Below are positions 51,298-59,241 of a stretch of DNA of 64,000 bases, in pieces. Every line of letters begins with the position of its first letter. Positions within the stretch are counted from its first letter, which is position 1. The translations under genes were made by a program, and so were the position numbers. Source of the stretch: JANQEU01 sp965228045 (GTDB lineage: Bacteria; Bacteroidota; Bacteroidia; Cytophagales; Cyclobacteriaceae). Location: NCBI GenBank assembly GCA_965228045.1, contig OZ245789.1, positions 434,001 to 498,000 of the forward strand, read 5' to 3'. The notes below the pieces were generated by a model, which was not told the origin of the DNA, searched no databases, and saw only the letters and a program-made list of their open reading frames with translations.

Positions 51298-53898
51298 ATG
51301 GCCAAAGCCAAGGCTTCTTCAGAAACTCCGCTCATGAAACAATATAATGCCATTAAGGGAAAGCACCCCGGGGCGTTATTACTCTTCAGAGTCGGTGATT
51401 TTTATGAGACATTCGGGGAAGATGCTGTTAAGGCCAGCAAAATTCTGGATATAGTTTTGACCAAAAGAGCAAATGGTGCTGCCTCGCATATTGAATTGGC
51501 TGGTTTTCCTCATCATGCACTTGATGCTTATCTGCCTAAGTTGGTACGAGCGGGCGAAAGGGTAGCCATCTGCGACCAGCTGGAAGATCCCAAATCGGTA
51601 AAAGGTATTGTCAAGCGGGGAGTGACGGAACTCGTGACTCCGGGACTTTCATTAAATGACAATGTTCTTGACAAATCGCGTAATAACTATCTGGCGTCAA
51701 TTTGTTTCGGGGAAAGGAATGGGATCGCTTTCCTGGATCTTTCCACCGGCGAGTTTTTGACGACGGAAGGAAGCATGGACTATGTCGGTAAGCTGATCCA
51801 AAGTTTGTCACCATCGGAGATTATTTATTGCAAAAAGACCCGAAAAGAATACCTGCAGTCATTTTCTGATCAGTACAATAGTTATGAATTGGACGAATGG
51901 GTCTACACTTCAGACTTTGGTTATGAGAAGTTGATCAAGCATTTTAAGACCAAAAATCTAAAAGGTTTTGGAATAGAAGAGATGGAGGCGGCCATTACCG
52001 CTGCGGGAGCTATTCTTCATTACCTGGATGAAACACAGCATAAGGAATTGAGTCACATTTCTGTAATTGCTCGTCTCGAGGAGGAGCGATACATGTGGCT
52101 CGATCGTTTTACCATTAGAAACCTGGAGTTGGTCTCATCCTCTCAGTTAGATGGTGTGCCGCTCATCGATGTGATCAATAATGTGGTTACCCCAATGGGT
52201 AATCGTTTGTTAAGAAAGTGGCTGGTGCTTCCATTAAAAGAGAAAAGTGAGATCGAACAGCGACTAAATGCGGTAGAATCTCTTTTTGAGAATGATGAAT
52301 TACTTGAAAACCTGAGGGAACAACTGAAACAGTTGGGAGACCTGGAGAGATTGGTATCAAAAGTGGCGACTGCACGGATCAATCCAAAGGAGCTCTTACA
52401 GCTTAAAACTGGTCTTAAATTCATTGCGCCCATTGAAAGGCTTATTGCAAACGAAGAGGGACTCAAAAAATACAAAGGCCGTCTGCATGAGCCGGAAGTG
52501 CTGATTGAACAACTCGAAAATCAGCTGACGGATGATCCACCTATGAGTATGGCCAATGGCAATGTGATCAGAGAAGGAGTCAACAAAGAACTGGACGAAT
52601 TTCGAAAAATCGCATTTTCCGGAAAAGATTACCTACTGGAAATCCAAAAGAGGGAAATGGAAAACACTAAAATCCCTTCTTTAAAGATTGCATATAATAA
52701 GGTATTTGGGTATTATCTGGAAGTAACCAATGCACATAAAGAGAAAGTACCTGAACAGTGGATCCGAAAACAGACACTGGTAAATGCGGAGCGGTACATC
52801 ACCGAAGAACTGAAAACTTATGAGGAAAAGATCATAAAAGCCGAAAGTGAACTGTCCGTAATTGAAGCCAGGTTATATCAGGAACTTTTGGTTTTTGCGA
52901 GGGATTTCACTGAAGTTATTCAGCAAAATGCTTCCGTTTTGGCAGAACTCGATTGCCTTTGCAACTATGCCTACATCGCTAAGCGCAATAATTATACGCG
53001 ACCTAATATTTCAGAGGAACCCATAATAGACATTAAGGAAGGAAGGCATCCTGTCATTGAACAATTGCTCGAAACAGGAGATGAGTATATTCCTAATGAT
53101 GTTTTTCTGGACAATGAATCTCAGCAGATAGTAATTGTGACAGGACCTAATATGGCCGGTAAGTCTGCTTTACTCAGGCAGACTGCATTGATTGTCCTGA
53201 TGGCCCAGACGGGCTCATTTGTACCAGCGGGATATGCAAAAGTAGGTGTGACGGACAAGATTTTTACCAGGGTAGGTGCCTCTGATAATCTATCCCGCGG
53301 TGAATCCACTTTCATGGTGGAGATGACCGAAACGGCAAGCATATTGAATAACCTCAGCGAGCGATCTCTGGTGATCATGGATGAAATCGGGCGAGGCACC
53401 AGCACTTATGACGGTATTTCAATTGCCTGGTCGATAGTGGAATACCTGCACAATCAGGAGAAACATAAAGCCAGGACACTTTTTGCCACTCATTATCATG
53501 AATTAAATGAGTTGGCCAAAGAACTTCCAAGGGTGAAGAATTTTAACGTAGCCGTCAAGGAGCTGAACAATAAGGTGATCTTTCTACGAAAGCTGGAGGA
53601 AGGAGGCAGTCAACATAGTTTCGGGATCCATGTGGCACAAATGGCGGGTATGCCCAATGAAATTGTGATCAGAGCAAACAAAATTCTGAAACATCTGGAA
53701 AAGGAAAAACTGAACTCGGAAGAGGACTTAATCTCAGACATACCCAAGCAAACTTTTCAGATGAATCTTTTCGAATCCGATCCCAGGGTAGCGAGACTGA
53801 TGGAGATATTGAGAGGTGTAGACATCAATACGATCAGCCCTGTGGAGGCTTTGCTTAAGTTAAATGAGCTGAAGGATATGTTGAAAGGGGACGGCTGA
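51298..53898 (+). CDS. mutS: DNA mismatch repair protein MutS
   Basis: 866 aa, full length. N-terminal mismatch-binding domain with the Phe-x-Glu motif in FRVGDFYETFGEDA; connector, core and clamp (VFGYYLEVTNAHKEKVP); C-terminal ATPase with Walker A GPNMAGKSALLRQ, LSRGESTFMVEM, Walker B LVIMDEIGRGTSTYDG and THYHEL. Ends with the helix-turn-helix dimer segment. Recognises mispairs and recruits MutL. Monocistronic, followed by two minus-strand tRNA genes. Confidence 0.98.
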   Translation: MAKAKASSETPLMKQYNAIKGKHPGALLLFRVGDFYETFGEDAVKASKILDIVLTKRANGAASHIELAGFPHHALDAYLPKLVRAGERVAICDQLEDPKSVKGIVKRGVTELVTPGLSLNDNVLDKSRNNYLASICFGERNGIAFLDLSTGEFLTTEGSMDYVGKLIQSLSPSEIIYCKKTRKEYLQSFSDQYNSYELDEWVYTSDFGYEKLIKHFKTKNLKGFGIEEMEAAITAAGAILHYLDETQHKELSHISVIARLEEERYMWLDRFTIRNLELVSSSQLDGVPLIDVINNVVTPMGNRLLRKWLVLPLKEKSEIEQRLNAVESLFENDELLENLREQLKQLGDLERLVSKVATARINPKELLQLKTGLKFIAPIERLIANEEGLKKYKGRLHEPEVLIEQLENQLTDDPPMSMANGNVIREGVNKELDEFRKIAFSGKDYLLEIQKREMENTKIPSLKIAYNKVFGYYLEVTNAHKEKVPEQWIRKQTLVNAERYITEELKTYEEKIIKAESELSVIEARLYQELLVFARDFTEVIQQNASVLAELDCLCNYAYIAKRNNYTRPNISEEPIIDIKEGRHPVIEQLLETGDEYIPNDVFLDNESQQIVIVTGPNMAGKSALLRQTALIVLMAQTGSFVPAGYAKVGVTDKIFTRVGASDNLSRGESTFMVEMTETASILNNLSERSLVIMDEIGRGTSTYDGISIAWSIVEYLHNQEKHKARTLFATHYHELNELAKELPRVKNFNVAVKELNNKVIFLRKLEEGGSQHSFGIHVAQMAGMPNEIVIRANKILKHLEKEKLNSEEDLISDIPKQTFQMNLFESDPRVARLMEILRGVDINTISPVEALLKLNELKDMLKGDG

Positions 53899-53916
53899 TG
53901 TGAATACATCAAAAAG

Positions 53917-54002
53917 TACCCAGGGCGGGACTTGAACCCGCACGACCTTTAAGGGTCACAGGATTTTAAGTCCTGCGTGTCTACCAATTCCACCACCTGG
54001 GC
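53917..54002 (-). tRNA. tRNA-Leu (anticodon TAA)
   Basis: Minus strand, 86 nt: acceptor GCCCAGG opposite CCTGGGT (G1-U72 wobble), anticodon stem/loop CAGGA-CTTAAAA-TCCTG (TAA), long variable arm GACCCTTAAAGGTC, T arm GCGGG-TTCAAGT-CCCGC, discriminator A. CCA is not encoded. Lies downstream of tRNA-Gly and probably shares its transcript. The remaining bases between mutS and 54223 hold only the tRNAs, a hairpin and a promoter. Confidence 0.95.
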
Positions 54003-54013
54003 ATGAAACAAAT

Positions 54014-54037
54014 ATGCCGCAAGCATTCTTGCGGCAT
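54014..54037 (-). terminator. Hairpin between tRNA-Gly and tRNA-Leu
   Basis: Perfect 10-bp stem ATGCCGCAAG/CTTGCGGCAT with a 4-base loop. On the minus strand it is followed by ATTTGTTTC, only partly U-rich. Either a partial terminator or a processing signal separating the two tRNAs. Confidence 0.5.
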
Positions 54038-54044
54038 GTAATTG

Positions 54045-54117
<73 letters not shown>

Positions 54118-54137
54118 TTATCCTTAAAAAAGGACTG

Positions 54138-54167
54138 CAAATTTAAACTTTGATGGGATAATTACAA
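54138..54167 (-). promoter_or_regulatory. Promoter of tRNA-Gly (and tRNA-Leu)
   Basis: Minus-strand -7 TAAATTTG (54145-54138), perfect TAnnTTTG; TTG at 54167-54165 with a 19-base spacer. The -7 ends 20 bases before the tRNA. Confidence 0.6.
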
Positions 54168-54222
54168 CAAGGCAATGAATATAAATTTTCGAGAGATGTG
54201 CGGTCTCCTAATCAACATGATT

Positions 54223-54486
54223 TCAGTGTCGTAAAGCCTGTCCCTGAAAGTAGTCCTTCAAAATTCCCTTTGCCATCCGCTCATAGTCAATATCATCTGC
54301 ATTGAATGAGGCTTTATATTCATTTAGTTGACGGGAAAGTCCATTGTCTACCCCGGTTTCATGAAAATTTACCGTAAGCGTTTCCTCTATTCCAATGGCA
54401 AGCAGCTTAGGAACATCAAGGCCATATTCAGCCATGATCAAATCGAGAAAAACTTTCTGAGGGGTGACATTGATATCTTGTTCCAT
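54223..54486 (-). CDS. Small hypothetical protein
   Basis: 87 aa, MEQDINVTPQKVFLDLIMAE to YFQGQALRH. Acidic, probably helical, without signal peptide, membrane helix or Cys. I do not recognise it. A perfect -7 box TAAATTTG lies 65 bases upstream (54559-54552), which supports expression. The next upstream gene ends 171 bases away behind a terminator. Confidence 0.6.
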   Translation of the reverse strand: MEQDINVTPQKVFLDLIMAEYGLDVPKLLAIGIEETLTVNFHETGVDNGLSRQLNEYKASFNADDIDYERMAKGILKDYFQGQALRH

Positions 54487-54551
54487 GAGCGTAGAAGTTA
54501 ATACTGTTAAATAATTAACAAGATTTTCCGGTATGAGACTGTTAACATACG

Positions 54552-54559
54552 CAAATTTA
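54552..54559 (-). promoter_or_regulatory. Possible -7 element of the small gene at 54223
   Basis: Minus-strand TAAATTTG fits TAnnTTTG; no clear -33 TTG found. Confidence 0.35.
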
Positions 54560-54596
54560 TTTACATCTCATAAATAACTGTATCGCTAAATAGGTA

Positions 54597-54630
54597 TTAA
54601 AAAAGCGATTCCGAATCCGACATCGCTTTG
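54597..54630 (-). terminator. Terminator of the Gfo/Idh/MocA gene
   Basis: AAAGCGAT (54603-54610) pairs with ATCGCTTT (54623-54630); the minus strand continues TTTTAATACC. It begins 28 bases after the stop codon. Confidence 0.75.
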
Positions 54631-54657
54631 TTCCCATTCATTTATGTAGTAAGTTCC

Positions 54658-56034
54658 TTAAACTACTTTCATCGCTTTCGCGTCCCAATTGATAATTTTC
54701 TTTCCAAAGTAACTGAGATTAGTGGCGAGAGAAGGGCCAGCCGCTCTCAAGCCGAAAGAACCGTCCTCCACTACTTTCTGACCGGTTTTGGCTCCGTTCA
54801 CAAAATTCAACCAATGGGCTAGATTACTGTCATAGCCGTTTGGAGTTTCATAAATATCCTCGCCCGGACTTTGCATTTTGAATTTTCTTGGATACTGGGA
54901 GGCATACCAGGCTTCGTACTCTTTTTGCTGTGCTTCTGAGAAGGTTTCGAATGAATCCCAGCCACCATATCCTGGAGCTTCCGGAATTTTATTTTTGTTA
55001 ATGGTGATTCTATTCCATCCAATGGTCATGGTCCCTTCGGTTCCCACTAACTTTAGAAGGTTCCCTCCACCACCACTATCCACAAAATTGACCCGAATCT
55101 GAAGGTTAAAAGCAGAGTGGGTATCGGTTTCCGGATAATCCACTACAGCGAGCATGAGATCGGGAGCATCTCGACCATCTTTCCAGAATTTCAATCCTCC
55201 TGAAGCATAAATTCTTTCAGGACCTAAAGAATCAATAATTACATGAAGGCCGGAGAATAAGTGAACAAAAAGATCCCCAGCCACTCCCGTACCGTAATCC
55301 TGGTAGTTTCTCCAGCGGAAAAACCTAACTGCATCGAAGTCACGTTTTGGTGCGTCTCCGATAAACCCCTCCCAGTCTACCGTTTTTGGTGAAGCGTCTG
55401 TAGGGATTGAATAATTCCAGGCACCAAGATGGGAGAATCGATCTGTATAGGTCTCGGCCATCACCAATTGGCCTATAGTGCCAGACTGGTAAAGCTCAGC
55501 CGCCTTTTCATAAAGAATGGAGCTTACCCGTTGACTTCCAATTTGCAGGGTTTTACCTGATTTTTTTTCAGCCTCAATAACTGCTTTTCCTTCCTCCACC
55601 TTATGTACCATTGGCTTTTCGCAATAGACATTTATGCCTTTATTCAGCGCTTCAATGGTAATCTTATCGTGCCAGTGATCTGAAGTGGCCACTACGATAC
55701 CGTCCAGGTCCATGTCCAGCAATTCTTCATAATTCCTGGTGGTCTTTATATCCTGACCGAACACCTCTTTGGTTCGGGTTAATCTTCCATCGTAAAGGTC
55801 GCAGGCTGCTGCTATCTCCAATCCTGGAATTTTTACAGCCGTTTGAGCATTGTTAAATCCCATGATCCCCATTCCAACTACCCCTATCCGAAACGAATCC
55901 TGAGGAGAGGTCATTTTTTTCAGATCCTCCAAAATAGTTTTCTCACGATCGGATGCTGACACAAGAGCAGGAATCCCCAATGCTGCTATTCCTGAACCAG
56001 TTTTTTTGATAAAATCTCTTCTCGATTTGGCCAT
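54658..56034 (-). CDS. Tat-exported Gfo/Idh/MocA-family oxidoreductase
   Basis: 458 aa. Begins with a twin-arginine signal, MAKSRRDFIKKTGSGIAALG, so the folded NAD(P)-bound enzyme is exported. Rossmann motif VVGMGIMGFNNAQ (about residues 51-63), then the family motif CEKPMVHKVEEG with the conserved Glu-Lys-Pro. The C-terminal part has DYGTGVAGDLFVHLFSGLH, with the His usual in these secreted sugar oxidoreductases. Substrate probably a sugar or sugar acid. Monocistronic, divergent from arsR. Confidence 0.92.
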   Translation of the reverse strand: MAKSRRDFIKKTGSGIAALGIPALVSASDREKTILEDLKKMTSPQDSFRIGVVGMGIMGFNNAQTAVKIPGLEIAAACDLYDGRLTRTKEVFGQDIKTTRNYEELLDMDLDGIVVATSDHWHDKITIEALNKGINVYCEKPMVHKVEEGKAVIEAEKKSGKTLQIGSQRVSSILYEKAAELYQSGTIGQLVMAETYTDRFSHLGAWNYSIPTDASPKTVDWEGFIGDAPKRDFDAVRFFRWRNYQDYGTGVAGDLFVHLFSGLHVIIDSLGPERIYASGGLKFWKDGRDAPDLMLAVVDYPETDTHSAFNLQIRVNFVDSGGGGNLLKLVGTEGTMTIGWNRITINKNKIPEAPGYGGWDSFETFSEAQQKEYEAWYASQYPRKFKMQSPGEDIYETPNGYDSNLAHWLNFVNGAKTGQKVVEDGSFGLRAAGPSLATNLSYFGKKIINWDAKAMKVV

Positions 56035-56154
56035 CTTTTCTGCGTTTAAATGAATCTCTAAGGTATTTTAAATAAGTATAGACTCACATAGAGTTTTATA
56101 TCAAAGGATAATGGGCAATGAATTTTTTTCATGAATGGCAACAAAGTGATCGAA

Positions 56155-56174
56155 ATATCGTAATATTGCGATAT
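56155..56174 (+). promoter_or_regulatory. ArsR operator 1, overlapping the arsR start codon
   Basis: ATATCGTAATATTGCGATAT, a 20-bp near-perfect palindrome (one mismatched pair), covers the first two bases of the arsR ATG at 56173. An 18-base portion recurs with one change at 56518. Confidence 0.75.
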
Positions 56175-56499
56175 GGGAATAACTAAGAGCAACTTGTTTA
56201 CGGTCGAGCAGAATGAAATGGCCACATTTGCCAAAGCATTTGCACATCCGGCCCGGGTAGCCATCATAGAGTTTTTACTTGAAAGCAACAGATGCATTAA
56301 TGGCGATCTGGTACACGAACTAGGACTGGCTCAGTCAACTATTTCCCAGCATTTAAAAGAATTAAAATCCATTGGGCTAATCAAGGGTTCGATCGAAGGC
56401 CCAAGTATGAGTTACTGTATCAATGAGGAAGTTTGGGTTTTGGTGAAAAACCAATTCCAATCATTATTCGGGAAATATAGAGGTCAGGATTGTTGTTAA
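56173..56499 (+). CDS. arsR: ArsR-family metalloregulator
   Basis: 108 aa. ArsR/SmtB winged helix: FAKAFAHPARVAIIEFLLES, then NGDLVHELGLAQSTISQHLKELKSIGLIKG. The classical CxC As(III) site of helix 3 is absent; Cys are at 41, 82, 107 and 108, with a terminal Cys-Cys pair. That recalls ArsR types that bind arsenic near the C-terminus. Its likely operator overlaps its own start and the start of the next gene. Founding gene of the ars operon. Confidence 0.92.
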   Translation: MGITKSNLFTVEQNEMATFAKAFAHPARVAIIEFLLESNRCINGDLVHELGLAQSTISQHLKELKSIGLIKGSIEGPSMSYCINEEVWVLVKNQFQSLFGKYRGQDCC

Positions 56500-56517
56500 A
56501 AAATTTTGCACAAAGTC

Positions 56518-56535
56518 ATCGTAATATAGCGATAT
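56518..56535 (+). promoter_or_regulatory. ArsR operator 2, overlapping the start of the VOC gene
   Basis: ATCGTAATATAGCGATAT, identical to the core of operator 1 but for one base. It ends in the ATG at 56534. It suggests a second, internal control point in the operon. Confidence 0.65.
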
Positions 56536-56908
56536 GTCAATAATAGAACTGGAAGTAGCGAATATCACAGATAGTCATGTTTTTTATCGTAACCTATTTG
56601 GCATTCGAGCCAGCAAGCTCGATTTGGAGTCCGTAGAGTTCATCACACATGATCTTCATCTTAAACTTCATCTTAGCGATAATGAGCTCAAACCTGGCTC
56701 AAACGTGATCAGTACCAATGAGGAAATTGAACAGGTTTACCACAGGATGAGTCGATATATGCTTCGAAATAATCCATTTGGAGAGTGTCAGGTTTTACAG
56801 GGAGTGTTCCATGTAATAGACCCCGATGGTCATAGATGGATAGTCAGGCGAAAAGATGAAAAAACCGAAATAGATACCAATAAATGTTACATATTATCAA
56901 ACACTTAA
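56534..56908 (+). CDS. VOC-fold protein of the ars operon
   Basis: 124 aa. Starts MSIIELEVANITDSHVFYRN, a VOC-type first strand and helix, and ends DPDGHRWIVRRKDEKTE, the usual last VOC strand. It lacks the Cys pair of ArsI and the first-strand His, so it is not an ArsI itself; one His and an uncertain ligand set remain. Unrecognised substrate. Four bases before the arsI-type gene begins. Confidence 0.78.
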   Translation: MSIIELEVANITDSHVFYRNLFGIRASKLDLESVEFITHDLHLKLHLSDNELKPGSNVISTNEEIEQVYHRMSRYMLRNNPFGECQVLQGVFHVIDPDGHRWIVRRKDEKTEIDTNKCYILSNT

Positions 56909-56911
56909 AAC

Positions 56912-57328
56912 ATGGAAAATCAAGTTAAATTTCACATTGGAATGAATGTTTCAAATATTCATAATTCGATAAACTTTTATCAAAAGCTTTTTGGGACTGA
57001 GCCCGTTAAAGTTGAAAAGGGTTATGCCAAATTTGACCTGGATAACCCGGGTCTGGTTATTTCATTCATTGAGGCTCCTGATAAAGTGGCCAAAGACTTC
57101 GGTCACCTGGGGTTTCGGGTAAATTCTGACGAAGAATTGCGGTCGAAAAAGACTGACTTAGAAAAGGAAATTGAGATAGCACTTGAGGAGGAGAATACCG
57201 CTTGCTGTTATGCCATTCAAAACAAGTTTTGGGTGAATGACCCCGATGGATATGAATGGGAGGTTTATCACTTTCTTGAGGACACAAAGTCCAATGAGAA
57301 AAAATACTCAGCCGTTGGCTGTTGCTAA
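56912..57328 (+). CDS. arsI: ArsI/CadI-type VOC metalloenzyme
   Basis: 138 aa. Matches ArsI, the Fe(II) dioxygenase that cleaves the carbon-arsenic bond of methylarsenite: His 8 (KFHIGMNVS), His 65 (FGHLGFRV) and Glu 117 (DPDGYEWEVYHF) are the metal triad, and the vicinal Cys 98-99 (TACCYAIQNKFW) the arsenic-binding pair. Relative positions agree with the known enzyme. A second Cys pair closes the protein (VGCC). CadI (cadmium-induced) is the alternative name for the family. Overlap with nothing; the reductase gene begins one base after the stop. Confidence 0.88.
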   Translation: MENQVKFHIGMNVSNIHNSINFYQKLFGTEPVKVEKGYAKFDLDNPGLVISFIEAPDKVAKDFGHLGFRVNSDEELRSKKTDLEKEIEIALEEENTACCYAIQNKFWVNDPDGYEWEVYHFLEDTKSNEKKYSAVGCC

Positions 57329-57329
57329 T

Positions 57330-57953
57330 ATGGAATTACTAAAGTCTATAGAGCAGTATAGATTAAAGGTGGAAGGGAACCTAGATAAAATAGCAGGTTC
57401 CCGCCTCCCTGTTTTGGATGAATTAGTTTCCAAAATTGTAACTGCATACCCGGAAGGTGCTCAATTGATTTTTGTATGTACCCACAATTCGAGACGGAGT
57501 CATTTTGGTCAGGTATGGACTCAGGTTTTTGCTTCTTATTTTGATCTTGATGGAATAACTTCATTCAGTGGGGGGACTGAAGCAACTGCATTTAATGGGA
57601 ATGCGATTGAAGCATTGAAAAGAGCCGGGTTACAGGTAGTAAGCAACGGCGGTGAAAACCCGGTTTATGAAATCAAGTATTCGGAAACAAAGGAGCACAT
57701 TCGTGCCTGGTCCAAGCAATACTCCGATGATTCCAATCCACAAAAAGATTTCATCGCTGTGATGACCTGTACTGAAGCGGATGAAGCCTGTCCCGTAGTT
57801 TTAGGCGCGTCAGCAAGAGTTAAGATGACTTATGAAGATCCGAAGAAATTTGATGGAACCGATCAGGAGACAACAGCTTATGATGAAAGATGTCTGCAAA
57901 TAGCCACAGAACTCTACTATGTTCTTTCAAAGGTCAGTGAGTCCGTGAACTGA
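57330..57953 (+). CDS. Arsenate-reductase-like low-molecular-weight phosphatase
   Basis: 207 aa from ATG 57330 (MELLKSIEQYRLKVEGN); a reading from 57237 overlaps the arsI-type gene and is rejected. P-loop C-x5-R in FVCTHNSRRSHFGQVW (Cys 50). A later C-x6-C pair (TCTEADEACP) matches the spacing of the shuttle cysteines of thioredoxin-coupled ArsC. This extended, N-terminally enlarged form is typical of Bacteroidota. Probably reduces arsenate to arsenite. Last gene; no arsenite pump (ArsB or Acr3) follows. Confidence 0.88.
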   Translation: MELLKSIEQYRLKVEGNLDKIAGSRLPVLDELVSKIVTAYPEGAQLIFVCTHNSRRSHFGQVWTQVFASYFDLDGITSFSGGTEATAFNGNAIEALKRAGLQVVSNGGENPVYEIKYSETKEHIRAWSKQYSDDSNPQKDFIAVMTCTEADEACPVVLGASARVKMTYEDPKKFDGTDQETTAYDERCLQIATELYYVLSKVSESVN

Positions 57954-58059
57954 TCCTGTTAATATTTGTAAAATTTGTCAATTAACCCGACCACTTGGAT
58001 AAAGTAGTTTTCACTTTTGATAAAGGACGGTATTTTTGCCAGCCTTATAACGGAATAAA

Positions 58060-59049
58060 ATGGAAAACTCAGAGGGCTTAGACATCAGAAAAGAGCATCA
58101 GGACAAGATCAAACGAGTGGTCGATGAAGTGGGTAAAGTTGTAGTGGGCCAGGAGCATATGGTCAATAGACTGCTCATCGGTCTCTTTACACAAGGTCAT
58201 ATACTTCTTGAAGGCGTACCAGGTCTTGCCAAAACTTTAACTGTAAATACGCTGGCCGATGTATTGCATCTTGATTTCCGAAGGATACAGTTTACACCAG
58301 ATCTGCTTCCTGCTGATTTGATTGGAACAATGATCTACAATCAGCAAAAAGCTGAGTTTGAGGTCAAAAAGGGACCAATTTTCACAAATATGATCCTGGC
58401 AGATGAAGTCAACAGGTCGCCGGCTAAAGTTCAGTCAGCTTTGCTTGAGTCCATGCAGGAAAAGCAGGTGACCATTGGTGAAACGACTTTCGCCCTTGAC
58501 AGACCATTCCTGGTAATGGCCACACAAAATCCAGTCGATCAGGAGGGAACTTACCCATTGCCTGAAGCCCAGGTAGACAGGTTCATGTTGAAAGTTCATG
58601 TCGGTTATCCGACTAAAGACGAAGAACGTGAAGTCATGCGTCGAATGTCCAACCTTTCATTTAAGCCAACTTTGGACACCATTCTGACCAAAGAGGACAT
58701 TTTTGCGATCCGTGAGGAAATCAATCAGGTCCAGGTTTCGGATGCTATTGAAAAGTACATTGTGGAGCTGGTTTTCGCCACCAGGAATCCTAAAGAATAC
58801 AAACTGGAGGAGGAATCAAACTACATTCAGTTCGGCGCTTCACCAAGGGCATCCATTAACCTCAATCTGGCTGCGAAGGCTATAGCATTCTTCGATGAGA
58901 GAGACTATGTATTGCCGGAAGACATTAAGGCCATTGCGGACGATGTGATGAATCACAGGATTATATTAAATTATGAAGCTGAAGCCGATGGAGTCACAAC
59001 ACACGACATTATCAGCTCTATTTTGAACAAAATCGAAATTTCCAAGTAG
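58060..59049 (+). CDS. MoxR-family AAA+ ATPase
   Basis: 329 aa. Walker A EGVPGLAKT (51-59), Walker B ILADEVNRSPAKVQSALLE, sensor 1 MATQNPVDQEGTYPLPEAQVDRF, C-terminal lid with FGASPRASINLNLAAKA. MoxR proteins usually stand beside a DUF58 and VWA/Bat genes; here neither side has them, so the partner is elsewhere. Role likely chaperone-like assembly of a complex. Monocistronic by position. Confidence 0.93.
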   Translation: MENSEGLDIRKEHQDKIKRVVDEVGKVVVGQEHMVNRLLIGLFTQGHILLEGVPGLAKTLTVNTLADVLHLDFRRIQFTPDLLPADLIGTMIYNQQKAEFEVKKGPIFTNMILADEVNRSPAKVQSALLESMQEKQVTIGETTFALDRPFLVMATQNPVDQEGTYPLPEAQVDRFMLKVHVGYPTKDEEREVMRRMSNLSFKPTLDTILTKEDIFAIREEINQVQVSDAIEKYIVELVFATRNPKEYKLEEESNYIQFGASPRASINLNLAAKAIAFFDERDYVLPEDIKAIADDVMNHRIILNYEAEADGVTTHDIISSILNKIEISK

Positions 59050-59241
59050 GTTTTTACCCATTTTAAGAGGGATAAATTCATTTAGTTAACATTGGCTTAA
59101 CAGCAAATTCTTTATCGAATAACAATTCTGTAATCTCGGGGGTTGACCTTTAATAATATCATAACCTCCTCTCTCTTGTCAATTAATACAGTTGGCTGAA
59201 TTTTGAGGTCAGATTTTGAATCCAACTTTACAGAATTAAAC

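Noticed and set aside
54223..54486. Small gene as an antitoxin or part of a toxin pair
   Set aside because: No partner gene overlaps or adjoins it, and no known motif is seen.
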